A stretch of DNA of 64,000 nucleotides from Bradyrhizobium tropiciagri (GCF_018130505.1 NZ_JAFCKH010000006.1:372001-436000); one strand, 5' to 3'. Positions 47,051-58,872 are shown, counted from the stretch's first letter. Translations and numbers: made by a program. The notes: generated by a model not told the origin, from the sequence alone.

Positions 47051-47342
47051 TGGGCGTACGTTGCGGAGGCTGGCCCGACATGGTCGGGGAGGGCGACGTG
47101 CCATTCGACCCATCGCCCTTCGACGTCTGGACGCCGATGGCCACGCGGATTGTCGTGGACCATGCATCGTCAGCGCCGGGATAAGCCAACAACCCCGTAG
47201 TGACGCGGACTTCTTTGATCGGCCGCCGTCGATTAAGAATTTAGTTAGACTTTATTTACCTTTTCCACAGAATATCACCGTCTCGTCCAGTTGATTCGGT
47301 TCGTTGCGTCTGCGTCCGTTTCTCTCCCTGCGGGCAATTTGA

Positions 47343-47837
47343 ATGACACATCGGACTGACCTGGCCAGAGGCCAGGAGATCGTTGCGCGCTGGTGCAACC
47401 TTGCCGAGCAACGACTGGATTACCTTACCGAACTGTTCGAGACCGGACGCTGGCGCCGCTATCACACCGAGCAGGATTTCCTCGAGAACATCAGGGAAGC
47501 CCGAGCCGCGGTCGAGGTCTGGCGCGACCTGCTGACGCGCGAAGCCTCGCTCGACAATTCGCCGGTCGACTTGTCCTGGCTCGGCCGCGGAAAGTCGAAA
47601 TTGCCGCAGCGCGACATTTCGCCGATCCCGGAACGCAGGCCTGAGACCGCGGCACTGGTGGAAGCGACGATGAGCGCGGTGGCAGCGGCGCTGGAGACCG
47701 CGGTCGAAGTGCTGGAAGAGCCGCCCGTCGTGGCTGATGCGCCGCCGCTGCAAGTGCCGTTCCGCATCGCGCCGCCGCCGATACTCGATCTCGACACGAT
47801 CCAGGCGCGCTATCCGCTGTTGCGCAACACGCTGTAG
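47343..47837 (+). CDS. TIGR03809-type conserved protein
   Basis: A 164-residue protein. The conserved part is N-terminal: RGQEIVARWCNLAEQRLDYLTELFETGRWRRYHTEQDFLENIREARAAVEVWRDLL. The second half is Pro/Ala/Val-rich and ends LDLDTIQARYPLLRNTL. As I recall, TIGR03809 proteins occur in Bradyrhizobiaceae next to TIGR03808 twin-arginine repeat proteins, and the next gene here, convergent, is of that type. The function is unknown. Confidence 0.75.
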   Translation: MTHRTDLARGQEIVARWCNLAEQRLDYLTELFETGRWRRYHTEQDFLENIREARAAVEVWRDLLTREASLDNSPVDLSWLGRGKSKLPQRDISPIPERRPETAALVEATMSAVAAALETAVEVLEEPPVVADAPPLQVPFRIAPPPILDLDTIQARYPLLRNTL

Positions 47838-47897
47838 GCGGAGGCTAGCGCGCGATGCATTTTGGTCGAATCGTCATCGCGCTCTAGCTCTTTGTTT

Positions 47898-47946
47898 GAG
47901 CATGATCTCTTCGGAAAACCGCTTCACACTTTTCCGGATCATGCTC
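47898..47946. repeat. Short inverted repeat, GAGCATGATC family
   Basis: GAGCATGATC (47898-47907) returns as GATCATGCTC (47937-47946), with inner CGGAAAA and TTTTCCG. The right arm touches the stop codon of the leftward gene, so it can act as its terminator. Confidence 0.8.
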
Positions 47947-49316
47947 TAGCGCCGCACCGCGTTCGAACCCACCATCAGCTGCGCGAATTGCTGGGCGCCG
48001 CCGGCCGAAAGGTCCGTGGTGATCGGGCGGGAGTGGTCGAGCCCGACCACGGCGCCGCGCGGGGTTTCCGAGATCATGTTGTTGTTGATCAGCGCCGTGC
48101 CCGCGCCCGGCACCACCGAGACGCCGATGCCGACAAAGGCCTTGCGGATCACGTTTCCGGTGATGGCGACGTCGCGCAGATATTTGCCCCAGCCGGCCAC
48201 GATGCCGAAGGTCGGCGCGTTCTCGATCACATTGCCGGTCACCGCCGTGTCGGCCTCGACATAGATGCCGATGCCGGCGCCGTCGTTGGGATCGGTGCCG
48301 ACGGGGCGCTTCGGCAGCAGATTGCGGATCACGTTGCCCTGGACCACCGCAATGCGGCCGCCCTCGTTGAAGTTGCACACGGAGACGCCGAGCGCGGCGC
48401 CGTCGACGGTGTTGTTGGCGATGACGGCGGCCTCGAACGAGAACTCCGAATAGAGCGCGACTTCGCGGACATTGCTGACGCTGTTGTCGGTGATGTGGAT
48501 GTTGGACGCCGAATTGCCGCGCACCGCCGAGAAGTCGCAGTTTCTGATCCGGTTGCCGCGCACGATCACGTTGCCGGCGCGGAACGCGTTGATGGCGTTG
48601 CCGTACTGTCCGGAGCCGCCGGGGCCGGCCTTGATGTCCTCGATGCGGTTGTCGGCGACGATCGAGCCGTCGTCGCCGATCGCACTGCGCAGGATCTCGA
48701 TGCCGTTGTCGTTGGTGCCCTTGATGGTGTTGCGCGCGACCATCAGGCCGACCGCGTCGAACGACACCAGTGCCGTGGTCGCGATGTCGGTGAAGATGTT
48801 GTTGCTGACGTCGCCCGACATCTGCTCGAACCAGATGCCGTTGCCGCCACTGCCGATGAACTGGCAATCGGTGATGCGGATGTCGCGGCCGGACAGGCAA
48901 TGCACGAGGCCGCGCCGGTCCGGGAGCGGAATTCTGCCGCCGTCGAAGGTGAGGCCCATCAGGACGATGCCGCCGGCGCCTTCGCCCAACAGCATCGATG
49001 CGCCGCCGTTGAACACGAGCCGGCTGGCGCCGCGCACGCCGATCAGCTGGCTGCCGGGCGCGAGGCGCAAGAGGCCGGTGCGATAGACGCCTGGTGGGAA
49101 CGCCAGCGGCACCTCTGCGCGCGCCGCCTCATCGATCGCGCGCTGCAAATTGCGGGTCTGGTCGTCGGGGCTGCCGGGACGGACGCCGTATTGAGTGACA
49201 TCGCGGCCGAGCGATGCGGTCGATGCGGCGGCGTGTGCAGCATCCGGCGACATGGCAAGCGCGCCGGCGACGCCGGCGGCAGAGGCTCCGATGAGATGGC
49301 GGCGGTTGACGTCCAT
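47946..49316 (-). CDS. Tat-exported parallel beta-helix repeat protein (TIGR03808-like)
   Basis: A 456-residue protein. The twin-arginine signal is VNRRHLIGASAAGVAGALA with cleavage near AHAA. The mature part starts TQYGVRPGSPDDQTRNLQRAIDEAA, the pectate-lyase-superfamily opening, and continues with many short Asn/Gly/Ile repeats (NGIWFEQMSG, ADNRIEDIKAG, VIRGNRIRNC-like) that form a right-handed beta helix. No known catalytic set is evident. It may bind or cleave a polysaccharide at the cell surface. Confidence 0.82.
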   Translation of the reverse strand: MDVNRRHLIGASAAGVAGALAMSPDAAHAAASTASLGRDVTQYGVRPGSPDDQTRNLQRAIDEAARAEVPLAFPPGVYRTGLLRLAPGSQLIGVRGASRLVFNGGASMLLGEGAGGIVLMGLTFDGGRIPLPDRRGLVHCLSGRDIRITDCQFIGSGGNGIWFEQMSGDVSNNIFTDIATTALVSFDAVGLMVARNTIKGTNDNGIEILRSAIGDDGSIVADNRIEDIKAGPGGSGQYGNAINAFRAGNVIVRGNRIRNCDFSAVRGNSASNIHITDNSVSNVREVALYSEFSFEAAVIANNTVDGAALGVSVCNFNEGGRIAVVQGNVIRNLLPKRPVGTDPNDGAGIGIYVEADTAVTGNVIENAPTFGIVAGWGKYLRDVAITGNVIRKAFVGIGVSVVPGAGTALINNNMISETPRGAVVGLDHSRPITTDLSAGGAQQFAQLMVGSNAVRR

Positions 49317-49493
49317 GATCCATGACCCTCGCTGAAGCCGCGAGCGTGACGCTGGCTTCCGCTAGGTAGCGCGAAACGCGGCGGGACATGGTGAACATGC
49401 CGACGCAGCAGGGTGATTGTTGGCGGTAGGGTTAACCCCGGGTGCAACCGCGGTGTGCTGGAGCGACGATTCATCGCTCCGCATATGAGATCC

Positions 49494-49581
49494 CGTAGGA
49501 TGGGCAGAAAGCGTAGCGAAACCCATCACTTCACCGCGCGGATGCCATTGATGGGTATCGCTGCGCTCCACCCATCCTACG
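49494..49581. repeat. Dispersed inverted repeat, CGTAGGATGGG family
   Basis: CGTAGGATGGG at 49494 faces CCCATCCTACG ending at 49581, with inner AACCCATCA and TGATGGGTA arms. It lies just after the stop of the RTX gene. Confidence 0.82.
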
Positions 49582-49599
49582 ACCGCGTGTTGGAGTCCC

Positions 49600-52500
49600 T
49601 CATACAATGTGCCAGTCATTGGGGACCACGCCGGCACTGGCGACGATGTGCGCGCCGCCGATCTGGCCATTGTCCCAGATCGACACCGCCGAATTGTCGT
49701 TGCGCCAGACGATGTCGCTCTGCCCATTGCTGTCATAGTCACCGATGTCGGCAAAATGCCAGCCATTGGAGATGGTGCCGGCCGGAGCGATGATGTGCGC
49801 ACCTGAGGTCTGGCCGTTGTCCCAGATCGATGCCTTGCCGTTGTCGTTGACCAGGAGGATGTCGCTCTTACCGTTGGCATCGAAGTCGCCGGTGCCGACA
49901 ACATGCCAGCCACCGACGATGGTGCCGGCAGGAGCGATGCTGTGCGCGGTGCCGATCTGGCCGTTATCCCAGACCGTTGCCCTTCCGTCGTCGTTGAACA
50001 GAAGAACGTCGCTCCTGCCGTTGCCATCGAAATCTCCGGTAGCGCCGAAATGCCAGCCGCCCGAGATGCTGCCGACGGGAGCGACGATGTGCCCGCCGCT
50101 GAGCTGGCCGTTATCCCAGATCGATACCATGCCGTCGCCGTTGACCCACAGAATGTCGCTCTTGCCGTTGCCGTCGAAATCGCCGGTGCCGGCAAATTTC
50201 CAGTCAGCGGTGATGGTGCCGGCAGGAGCGATGATGTGCGCACCGCCGATCTGGCCGTTGTCCCAGATCGACACCTTGCCGTTGTCGTTGACCAGCAGCA
50301 TGTCGCTCTTGCCGTTGCCGTCGAAGTCGCCGGAGCCGACGACGTGCCAGCCGCCGGAGATGGTGCCGGCGGGAGCGATGATGTGCGCGCCGCCGATCTG
50401 GCCGTTGTCCCAGATCGATGCCCGGCCGTCATTGTTGACCCAGTTTATGTCGTCACGGAAATTGCCGTCGAAATCGCTGCGCGTCACCGGAGCGAAGATG
50501 AAATCGTCCGCAACGAGATGGGCCTTGGTCACGCCCTGAAGCGTGAGCGTGTCGCCGCCGCCGAAGTCGAAGACGGTACTCGAGCCGATCTGGCTCGCAA
50601 ATGCGAGCGCGTCAGTGAGACTATGAAGGCCACCGAATCCGATCAGGCTGATCCTGTCGAAGACGCCGGCGCCTTCCACGAAATCCGTTACGACATCGGC
50701 CCCGCTGCCAGGGGCGTAAACAAACGTATCGCCGCCATTGCCGCCTGTGAGCGTGTCGGCACCGGCTCCGCCGATCAGCACGTCGTTGCCAGTATCGAAA
50801 TCCGTCCCGCCGGTGCCGAAGGCGTTGGCGTAAAGGTCCACTCCGTCGTCACCGACGAGAATATCGTTGCCTGCGCCGCCGGCCAGATAGTCATCGCCAT
50901 CCTGGCCGATAAGCCGGTTGTCATTACTATCGCCGGTGATCCAGTCGTTGAACTCGCTGCCGAGCACGCCTTCGATGTTGATGATTGTGTCGGCGGTGCC
51001 GAAACCGTCGGTTGCGGTCTGCGTCGCGAGATTGACCGTGACGCCGGCCGGTGCGCCTTGATAGACCACGCGATCGAGAAGGCCACCGCCGCCATTGATC
51101 GTGTCGTTGCCGGCATCGCCGTAGAACTGCTCCGCCTGCGCGCCGTTGCTGCCGATCAGGGTGTCGGCGAAGCGCGAGCCGAGCACGCCGTTCACGCCGG
51201 TCAGCGTGTCGATGCCGACACCGGCCGCATCGCCGCCGGCGGTCGACTGCCCGATGCCGGTCTGCAGATTGACCGTCACGGCGGCGAACGCATCGCTGTA
51301 TTGCGCCCAGGTATGGCCGTTGCCCGAAATGGTGTCGTTACCACCGCCGCCTTCGAAGAAGTTCTCGTTGCCGTACGGTCCATCAAATCCGGCATTTGCC
51401 GTGAAGCTGTCGGCGAGGTCGGAGCCTCTGACCCGTTCGATATCGATCAACGTATCGGTACCTGCAGCGGTGCCGCCGGGCTTGTCGCTGACGGTTGATA
51501 CCGTGTCGAGCACGACGACCACGCCGGTATTCACCTTGCCGGCAACAACAGGATAATCGTAGCGGGCCAGATTGAAGTCGAAATTGTTGATCGCCTCCGT
51601 CGAGCCGGTGAGGGTGTCGTTGCCGCCGAGCCCGATGAACTGGAAGAAGCCGCGGGCGCCGGCGGCGGTGATGTTGTCGGCGAGCTGCGAGCCGCGGACC
51701 GCATTCACGGCATTGAAATCGTTCGGACCGACCACGCCGGCGAATGAGTCGACACCGATGCCTGCCGCATCGCCGGCGGCGGTGGAAAATGCAGTTCCCG
51801 CCAGAAGATCGACGGTCACGCCGCTCGCCGCAAAGCCGTAGGCGACCCGGGTCGAGCTGTTGCCGGTGATGACATCGTTGCCGCCGAGCCCCTCGAACTC
51901 GGTAAAGCCTCTGTTTTCACCGACGAAGCTCGTGGTGGCGGTGAAGCTGTCAGCGAAGTTGGTGCCCCTGATGTTTTCGACGCTGATGAGGGTGTCAGTG
52001 CCAACCGATGAATTTCCGGTCACGCTCGACGTCGCCGACAGCACGACGGTGATGCCGGCGGTTGCGTTCGCATAGTCGGAGGTGTCGTATCCGGCACCGC
52101 CGTCGATGACGTCGTCGCCGCCGCCACCACCCATGAAGTCGTTGCCCTTGCCGCCTGTCAGCACGTTGGCGACGCCGTTGCCGAACAGGAAATCGTTGAA
52201 GTCGGAACCGGTCAGATTCTGGACATTGCTGTAGGTATCTCCTGCAGCATCTCCGGTGTTGGTTGCGGGGTTGCCGAGATCGGCGCGGACTGCGGCCGTC
52301 GCGTTGTCGTACGACACCGTGTTCGTGCCACCGCCGCCGGTGAAGGCGTCGGCCCCAGGGCCGCCGACGAAGAAATCATTGCCTGCGAAGCCGGTGAACG
52401 TATCGGCATTCTCGAAGACGAAACGGAACACGAGCCTGTTGCCGTCATGAATCGAATTGATCAGGTCGGGAAGATAGGTCGTGAGGCCCGTCACGGTTTC

Positions 52501-52734
52501 ATAGATGGTTGCGCCGTCGCTGCCGGTACGGTCGATTTCCGAAATGAAGCCTCCGGTCGGCGTGGTTCCGGAATATGTGAAGCCCGTACCGATGAGCCGC
52601 GTCTGAGTTCCATCCGAATTGGCCAGAACCATCAAGTTGCTGGCCAAGGCGACAGGGGAACTCGTATTGATCCCGACGTTGTACCAGGCGATTGCGGATG
52701 GAACGGTTGATGCGGTGTGTGTATAGGCAGCCAT
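49600..52734 (-). CDS. RTX-type calcium-binding exoprotein with C-terminal FG-GAP/VCBS-like repeats
   Basis: A 1044-residue acidic, Gly/Asp/Asn-rich protein with no N-terminal signal peptide, as expected for type I secretion. Hemolysin-type calcium-binding repeats are scattered from about 125 to 670 (GGPGADAFTGGGG, GGAGNDILVGDDG, GGAGADTLTGGNGGDTF). A serralysin-C-like segment follows (DVVTDFVEGAGVFDRISLIGF, about 680). Residues 752-1044 are six repeats of 49 residues with DFDGNGKSD calcium loops and SIWDNGQIGGAHI. The ATG at 52732-52734 has GGAAGG upstream. No ABC or membrane-fusion gene is nearby. It may be a surface adhesin or matrix protein. Confidence 0.85.
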   Translation of the reverse strand: MAAYTHTASTVPSAIAWYNVGINTSSPVALASNLMVLANSDGTQTRLIGTGFTYSGTTPTGGFISEIDRTGSDGATIYETVTGLTTYLPDLINSIHDGNRLVFRFVFENADTFTGFAGNDFFVGGPGADAFTGGGGTNTVSYDNATAAVRADLGNPATNTGDAAGDTYSNVQNLTGSDFNDFLFGNGVANVLTGGKGNDFMGGGGGDDVIDGGAGYDTSDYANATAGITVVLSATSSVTGNSSVGTDTLISVENIRGTNFADSFTATTSFVGENRGFTEFEGLGGNDVITGNSSTRVAYGFAASGVTVDLLAGTAFSTAAGDAAGIGVDSFAGVVGPNDFNAVNAVRGSQLADNITAAGARGFFQFIGLGGNDTLTGSTEAINNFDFNLARYDYPVVAGKVNTGVVVVLDTVSTVSDKPGGTAAGTDTLIDIERVRGSDLADSFTANAGFDGPYGNENFFEGGGGNDTISGNGHTWAQYSDAFAAVTVNLQTGIGQSTAGGDAAGVGIDTLTGVNGVLGSRFADTLIGSNGAQAEQFYGDAGNDTINGGGGLLDRVVYQGAPAGVTVNLATQTATDGFGTADTIINIEGVLGSEFNDWITGDSNDNRLIGQDGDDYLAGGAGNDILVGDDGVDLYANAFGTGGTDFDTGNDVLIGGAGADTLTGGNGGDTFVYAPGSGADVVTDFVEGAGVFDRISLIGFGGLHSLTDALAFASQIGSSTVFDFGGGDTLTLQGVTKAHLVADDFIFAPVTRSDFDGNFRDDINWVNNDGRASIWDNGQIGGAHIIAPAGTISGGWHVVGSGDFDGNGKSDMLLVNDNGKVSIWDNGQIGGAHIIAPAGTITADWKFAGTGDFDGNGKSDILWVNGDGMVSIWDNGQLSGGHIVAPVGSISGGWHFGATGDFDGNGRSDVLLFNDDGRATVWDNGQIGTAHSIAPAGTIVGGWHVVGTGDFDANGKSDILLVNDNGKASIWDNGQTSGAHIIAPAGTISNGWHFADIGDYDSNGQSDIVWRNDNSAVSIWDNGQIGGAHIVASAGVVPNDWHIV
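49603..50481. repeat. Six tandem 147-base coding repeats
   Basis: Five units of 49 codons and a last one of 48, encoding the FG-GAP/VCBS-like repeats. Units share SIWDNGQ and APAGTI; the unit nearest the end is the most diverged. Confidence 0.88.
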
Positions 52735-53021
52735 TTTTTCCTTCCAAATTCACTGATTGCAAATTAACGGATCGCAAGTCGGCGCCTTCGCTGAAGACCG
52801 TCAACGAGGTCGCAGCGCTCGAAAGCGCGTAGAGGTCGGCTTAGTAGGCTTGGGCAGCCCCGGCATTAGGCGGCCTCCGCCGATCGTCTTCATTGACGTA
52901 TGTGAATCATGGTGCGGCAATTCCGGCGGATGTCGTCACGTCGCGCCATCCCAAAGAGGTAGCCCGCCAGAGTGGTGAGCCATCTGCTGTTCGGCGATGT
53001 CGCGCACGACGTGCGCCTGGC

Positions 53022-54458
53022 ATGTCGGTCGAAACGACAAATTTTGCGGCCGGGTCGAAAGCATTTTTTCCGGGACATTGCCCGGTGATTTCGGCAAAGA
53101 TTGTTTCTCGCAAAAGCGTCGAGCCTGCCGTGGACCATAACCCTCACGACGACCGGAAAATCGCAGACGAACGTCGCAGCCTGCTGGGGCTTGCGGTGAT
53201 GGCCCTCATCGTCGGTGCAACCACCGGTTGCGTCGGGGCGATCTTCAGGATCTTGCTTTCGCATGCCGATCGTCTGCGCGATGCGATGATCGCGTGGGCC
53301 CATGGCCATGCAGTCTGGGGGTTCTTGATCGTCGTCGGGGCGTGCGCTGTCGCAACCATGGTGGCCGCGTGGATGGTGCGACAATTCGCGCCACACGCTT
53401 CGGGCAGCGGCATTCCGCATGTCGAAGCTGTCTTGCACGAAGAGATTCCGCCGGCTCCGTTTGTTCTGGTGCCCGTAAAATTCCTCGGCGGGCTGCTGGC
53501 GATCGGGTCGGGCCTGGCGCTGGGCCGGGAAGGTCCGACCGTTCAGATGGGTGCCGGTATCGCGGTTTTCGCTGCGCGCGTCTGCCGGCTCTGCCGGGCG
53601 GACTCCCGGGTGCTGTTGGCGGCCGGCGCCGGCGCCGGCCTTGCAACGGCCTTCAATGCGCCGATCGCTGGACTGGTGTTCGTGCTGGAGGAACTGGTGC
53701 ACCGGATTGAACAGCGTGTTGCAATCGCCGCGCTTGCCGCGCTGACGACGGCGATCCCGGTTGCAAGGCTGCTGCACGGCGACGCGCCCGACTTCCAGAT
53801 CCTGCCGTTGAGCTATCCCAGCTTTGAATCCGCCCCGCTGTTCCTTGCTCTCGGAGGCATCGCGGGCGTGCTGGCGGTCGCGTACAATCGCGCGCTGCTG
53901 TCGACCATTGCGGTTCGCGACCGGTTTGGACAGCTATCGGTCGAACTCCGCGCCGGATTGATCGGCGCATGCGTCGGCATAGCGGCCTGGTTCGTGCCCG
54001 AACTGGTCGGCGGCGGAGATCAGATCACGCAGCGCGCGCTGATCGCCGACGAAGGCATGGCGATCCTGGGGCTTGCATTCCTGTTCCGGTTCGGGCTCGG
54101 CGCTCTCTCTTACGCGGCCGGCACTCCCGGCGGACTGTTTGCACCCTTGCTCGTGCTGGGAGCCCAGTCCGGGCTGCTGTTCGGAGAGGCTTGTCGGCTC
54201 GCATTCCCGGCGCTCGCACTCCAGCCGCAAGCATTTGCATTGGTGGGCATGGCCGCTTTCTTCACCGGCGTGGTGCGGGCGCCGGTGACCGGCATCATAC
54301 TCGTCGCCGAAATGACCGGCAACGTGACGATGCTGCTGCCGATGCTGGGCGCCTGCTTCATGGCGATGCTGCTACCCATGCTGCTCGGCAACGAACCGAT
54401 CTACGAGTCCCTGCGCGAGCACACATTGCGCCTGGAGCGGCAAATCAGACAGCGATGA
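53022..54458 (+). CDS. ClC-family chloride channel/antiporter
   Basis: A 478-residue protein in the form given. ClC selectivity motifs are present: GSGIPHVE near residue 128, GREGP near 170 (gating Glu) and GGLFAPLL near 370. A second Glu in VLEELVHR near 220 corresponds to the intracellular proton Glu, which favours a Cl-/H+ antiporter over a channel. Hydrophobic segments run throughout. The start is uncertain: the frame is open from 52893, and a GTG at 53085 with GGGA upstream would leave a more usual N-terminus. Confidence 0.85.
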   Translation: MSVETTNFAAGSKAFFPGHCPVISAKIVSRKSVEPAVDHNPHDDRKIADERRSLLGLAVMALIVGATTGCVGAIFRILLSHADRLRDAMIAWAHGHAVWGFLIVVGACAVATMVAAWMVRQFAPHASGSGIPHVEAVLHEEIPPAPFVLVPVKFLGGLLAIGSGLALGREGPTVQMGAGIAVFAARVCRLCRADSRVLLAAGAGAGLATAFNAPIAGLVFVLEELVHRIEQRVAIAALAALTTAIPVARLLHGDAPDFQILPLSYPSFESAPLFLALGGIAGVLAVAYNRALLSTIAVRDRFGQLSVELRAGLIGACVGIAAWFVPELVGGGDQITQRALIADEGMAILGLAFLFRFGLGALSYAAGTPGGLFAPLLVLGAQSGLLFGEACRLAFPALALQPQAFALVGMAAFFTGVVRAPVTGIILVAEMTGNVTMLLPMLGACFMAMLLPMLLGNEPIYESLREHTLRLERQIRQR

Positions 54459-54483
54459 AATCGCCGGGACACCGTCCAACCCG

Positions 54484-55131
54484 CTACATGCGCGCGGCCT
54501 GCCGGGTCAGTTTCACCAGCTCCAGCAGCATCGCCTCGCCGGCGTCGACGAGGTCTTCGAGCGTGATCGCCGACATGCCGCGCGCCGCGGTTCCGTCATG
54601 CGCGAGCGGCGGAACGTGGACAAATTGCGCGAGCCGCAAATCATTGTCGCGGCTCGCGGCCTCGATCGCGCGCCAGCTCAGATAGTTGCAGAGATAGCTG
54701 CCAGCATCGCGCGACAGGCGGGCGTCGATACCGGTCGCCAGCGCGGCGCGCAGCAGCTTCTCGGAGTGCGGTCCGAACATCCGTGCATCGGCGCCATCAA
54801 GGATCGATCCCTTGCGCGCGTGCTGGCGGCCGGCATCGGGAAAGCGCGTGGTCACAGCGTTACGGGCGCGGGTCTCGATGCGCAGATGCGCGGTGCGGCC
54901 GGCGAGGCCGAACATCAGCAGCGCCTGCGGGCGATGCTGCGTGATCAGCTCCGGCAATTCGCGATCGACGGTCGCATAGGTGACGTGGAAGATGTGGCTG
55001 CTCAGCGCGACGTCATCGAACGCCGGGCGGCGCAGCGCCGTCAGCCGCTTGACCAGCGGCATCGTCGGGTTGACCGGCGCGCCCGGGAACGGGCCGAAAC
55101 CGGTGACGAGGATGCGCAGCGTTCCGCTCAA
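54484..55131 (-). CDS. Pyroglutamyl-peptidase I-like (C15) protein
   Basis: A 215-residue C15-type cysteine peptidase. GFGPFPG at 11-17 is the family opening, and the catalytic set E86 (LRIETRARN), C148 (GSYLCNYLSW) and H172 (QFVHVPP) is intact. It would remove N-terminal pyroglutamate from peptides in the cytosol. Its start overlaps the meaB stop by four bases (ATGA), so it is the last gene of the methylmalonyl-CoA operon, a link with no obvious metabolic reason. Confidence 0.85.
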   Translation of the reverse strand: MSGTLRILVTGFGPFPGAPVNPTMPLVKRLTALRRPAFDDVALSSHIFHVTYATVDRELPELITQHRPQALLMFGLAGRTAHLRIETRARNAVTTRFPDAGRQHARKGSILDGADARMFGPHSEKLLRAALATGIDARLSRDAGSYLCNYLSWRAIEAASRDNDLRLAQFVHVPPLAHDGTAARGMSAITLEDLVDAGEAMLLELVKLTRQAARM

Positions 55132-56120
55132 TTCAGCATCTCCGCGATCTGCTCTGCGGCGACGGCCGGCGAGATACGGCCGGCGGCCACTTCGGTCTCC
55201 ATCTTCTTCACCCTGGCGCGGATCGCGGCGTCAGTGCGCAGCCGCGCCATCATCCGGCTCTCCAGCATCGACCACATCCATTTCACCTGCTGCTCGCGGC
55301 GGCGGCCGGCGAACTCGCCGGAGGCGTTCATCGCGGTGCGGTGGTCGAGGATCTTCTGCCAGAGCTTGTCCAGCCCCGCGCCGGTCAGCGCCGAATAGGT
55401 CTCGACCGGCGGATGCCAGTGCTCGGAGCGCGGCGCGAGGATATGCAGCGCGCTGCGATAGTCGGCGGCCGCGAGGTTGGCGCGCTTGACGTTGTCGCCG
55501 TCGGCCTTGTTGATCGCGATCATGTCGGCGAGCTCGACCAGGCCCTTCTTGATGCCCTGCAACTCGTCGCCGGCGCCGGGCAGCATCAGGGCGAGGAAGA
55601 AATCGGTCATGTCGCAGACCGCGGTCTCGGACTGGCCGATGCCGACAGTCTCGACCAGCACCACGTCGAAGCCGGCGGCCTCGCACAGCAGCATCGCCTC
55701 GCGGGTCTTCGCTGCGACGCCGCCGAGCGTGCCCGAGGAGGGCGACGGACGGATGAAGGCGTCGTCGGACACCGCGAGACGCGCCATCCGCGTCTTGTCG
55801 CCGAGGATCGAGCCGCCGGTGCGCGCCGAGGAGGGATCGACCGCCAGCACCGCGACCTTGTGGCCGCGCCCGATCAGGAACATGCCGAGCGCATCGATGG
55901 TGGTCGACTTGCCGACGCCGGGCGAGCCGGTGATGCCGACCCGCACCGCCTTGCCGGTGTCGGGCAGCAGTGTCTGCACCAGTTCGCGCGCCGCCGCCTG
56001 ATGATCGCTTCGCCGGCTCTCGACCAGCGTGATCGCCCGGGCCAGCGCCGCGCGATGGCCGGCGCGCAGCTCACGGGCAAGGGCATGGATGTCGGGAGAG
56101 GCAGGCTTCGCGGCGTTCAT
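55128..56120 (-). CDS. meaB: Methylmalonyl-CoA mutase-associated GTPase MeaB
   Basis: A 330-residue G3E-type GTPase that protects and reloads methylmalonyl-CoA mutase with adenosylcobalamin. The P-loop GSPGVGKST is near residue 65; VAVLAVDPSS near 93 and NKAD near 205 are the other nucleotide motifs. TVGIGQSE near 160 is the base-region segment. The length is normal. It lies 85 bases after the large mutase subunit. Confidence 0.95.
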   Translation of the reverse strand: MNAAKPASPDIHALARELRAGHRAALARAITLVESRRSDHQAAARELVQTLLPDTGKAVRVGITGSPGVGKSTTIDALGMFLIGRGHKVAVLAVDPSSARTGGSILGDKTRMARLAVSDDAFIRPSPSSGTLGGVAAKTREAMLLCEAAGFDVVLVETVGIGQSETAVCDMTDFFLALMLPGAGDELQGIKKGLVELADMIAINKADGDNVKRANLAAADYRSALHILAPRSEHWHPPVETYSALTGAGLDKLWQKILDHRTAMNASGEFAGRRREQQVKWMWSMLESRMMARLRTDAAIRARVKKMETEVAAGRISPAVAAEQIAEMLN

Positions 56121-56205
56121 GGCCTTGGTTTACAACGGCTGCCGGTGGCAGGGGAGGGCTGCGTCGGCGTCATTCCGTACGATCGATCCTATGTCGATGG
56201 GGCGA

Positions 56206-58371
<2,166 letters not shown>

Positions 58372-58401
58372 CGTATCATGGCGGTCGTGTTGCAACGTCA
58401 A

Positions 58402-58872
58402 TCAATCATGGTCGGGATGCTGGTGGCTGACGATGGTCGCCATCTTCTCCGGTCCATAGTTCTGCATCGTGGTCTGGCTCGGCAGATTGGCGATCCCGAC
58501 CACCCAGCCGTGGCGGGACTCGGTTCCGAATTGCTGCGTCGGGATCACGCGGTCAGGCCGGTCGAAGGCACCCGTCATGATCTCGATCCGGGGACCGTCG
58601 ATCCGGCGGAAGCTGAGCGGCGTGCCGCAGGCGGCGCAGAAGTCGCGTTCGGCGATCGAGGAGGATTTGAACGCCGCCGGCTTGCCGCGGGTCCAGCTGA
58701 AATCCTCCTTGTCGATGTCGGCGAAGGAGGCGAACGGCGCGCCCGAGGCCTTCTGGCACATCCGGCAGTGGCAGATGCTGATCCGGGTCGGCGCCGCCGA
58801 CACCGCGAAGCGGACCGCGCCGCATTGGCAGCCGCCGGTCAAAACGGGTTTTGCGGGTGCTTCAGCCGTCAT
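58402..58872 (-). CDS. GFA family zinc protein within the mutase operon
   Basis: A 156-residue GFA-fold protein with GGCQCGAVRF, CHCRMCQK and CAACGTPLSF. Its start overlaps the stop of the small mutase subunit (ATGA), so it is translated with the mutase. The 1560-1967 gene is a distant relative. The placement suggests a role with the mutase pathway, but none is known. Confidence 0.9.
   Translation of the reverse strand: MTAEAPAKPVLTGGCQCGAVRFAVSAAPTRISICHCRMCQKASGAPFASFADIDKEDFSWTRGKPAAFKSSSIAERDFCAACGTPLSFRRIDGPRIEIMTGAFDRPDRVIPTQQFGTESRHGWVVGIANLPSQTTMQNYGPEKMATIVSHQHPDHD

Larger units (their letters stand above)
46597..47342. other. 746-base gene-poor stretch; possible small RNA
   Basis: No convincing protein gene. 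Several hairpins precede a strong terminator: CTCCCA (46918-46923) with TGGGAG (46941-46946), GGCGC-GA-GCGCC (46973-46984), then the terminator at 47013. An AT-rich part (47231-47275) just before the 47343 gene probably holds its promoter. Confidence 0.4.

Noticed and set aside
49362-50432. 356-codon open frame on the minus strand in another frame of the RTX gene
   Set aside because: It follows the 147-base repeats in a different frame and is Ser/Thr/Arg-rich; a repeat shadow.
49603-50481. Regular tandem repeats that might be a CRISPR array
   Set aside because: Units of 147 bases are coding, with no short repeat/spacer pattern and no cas genes.
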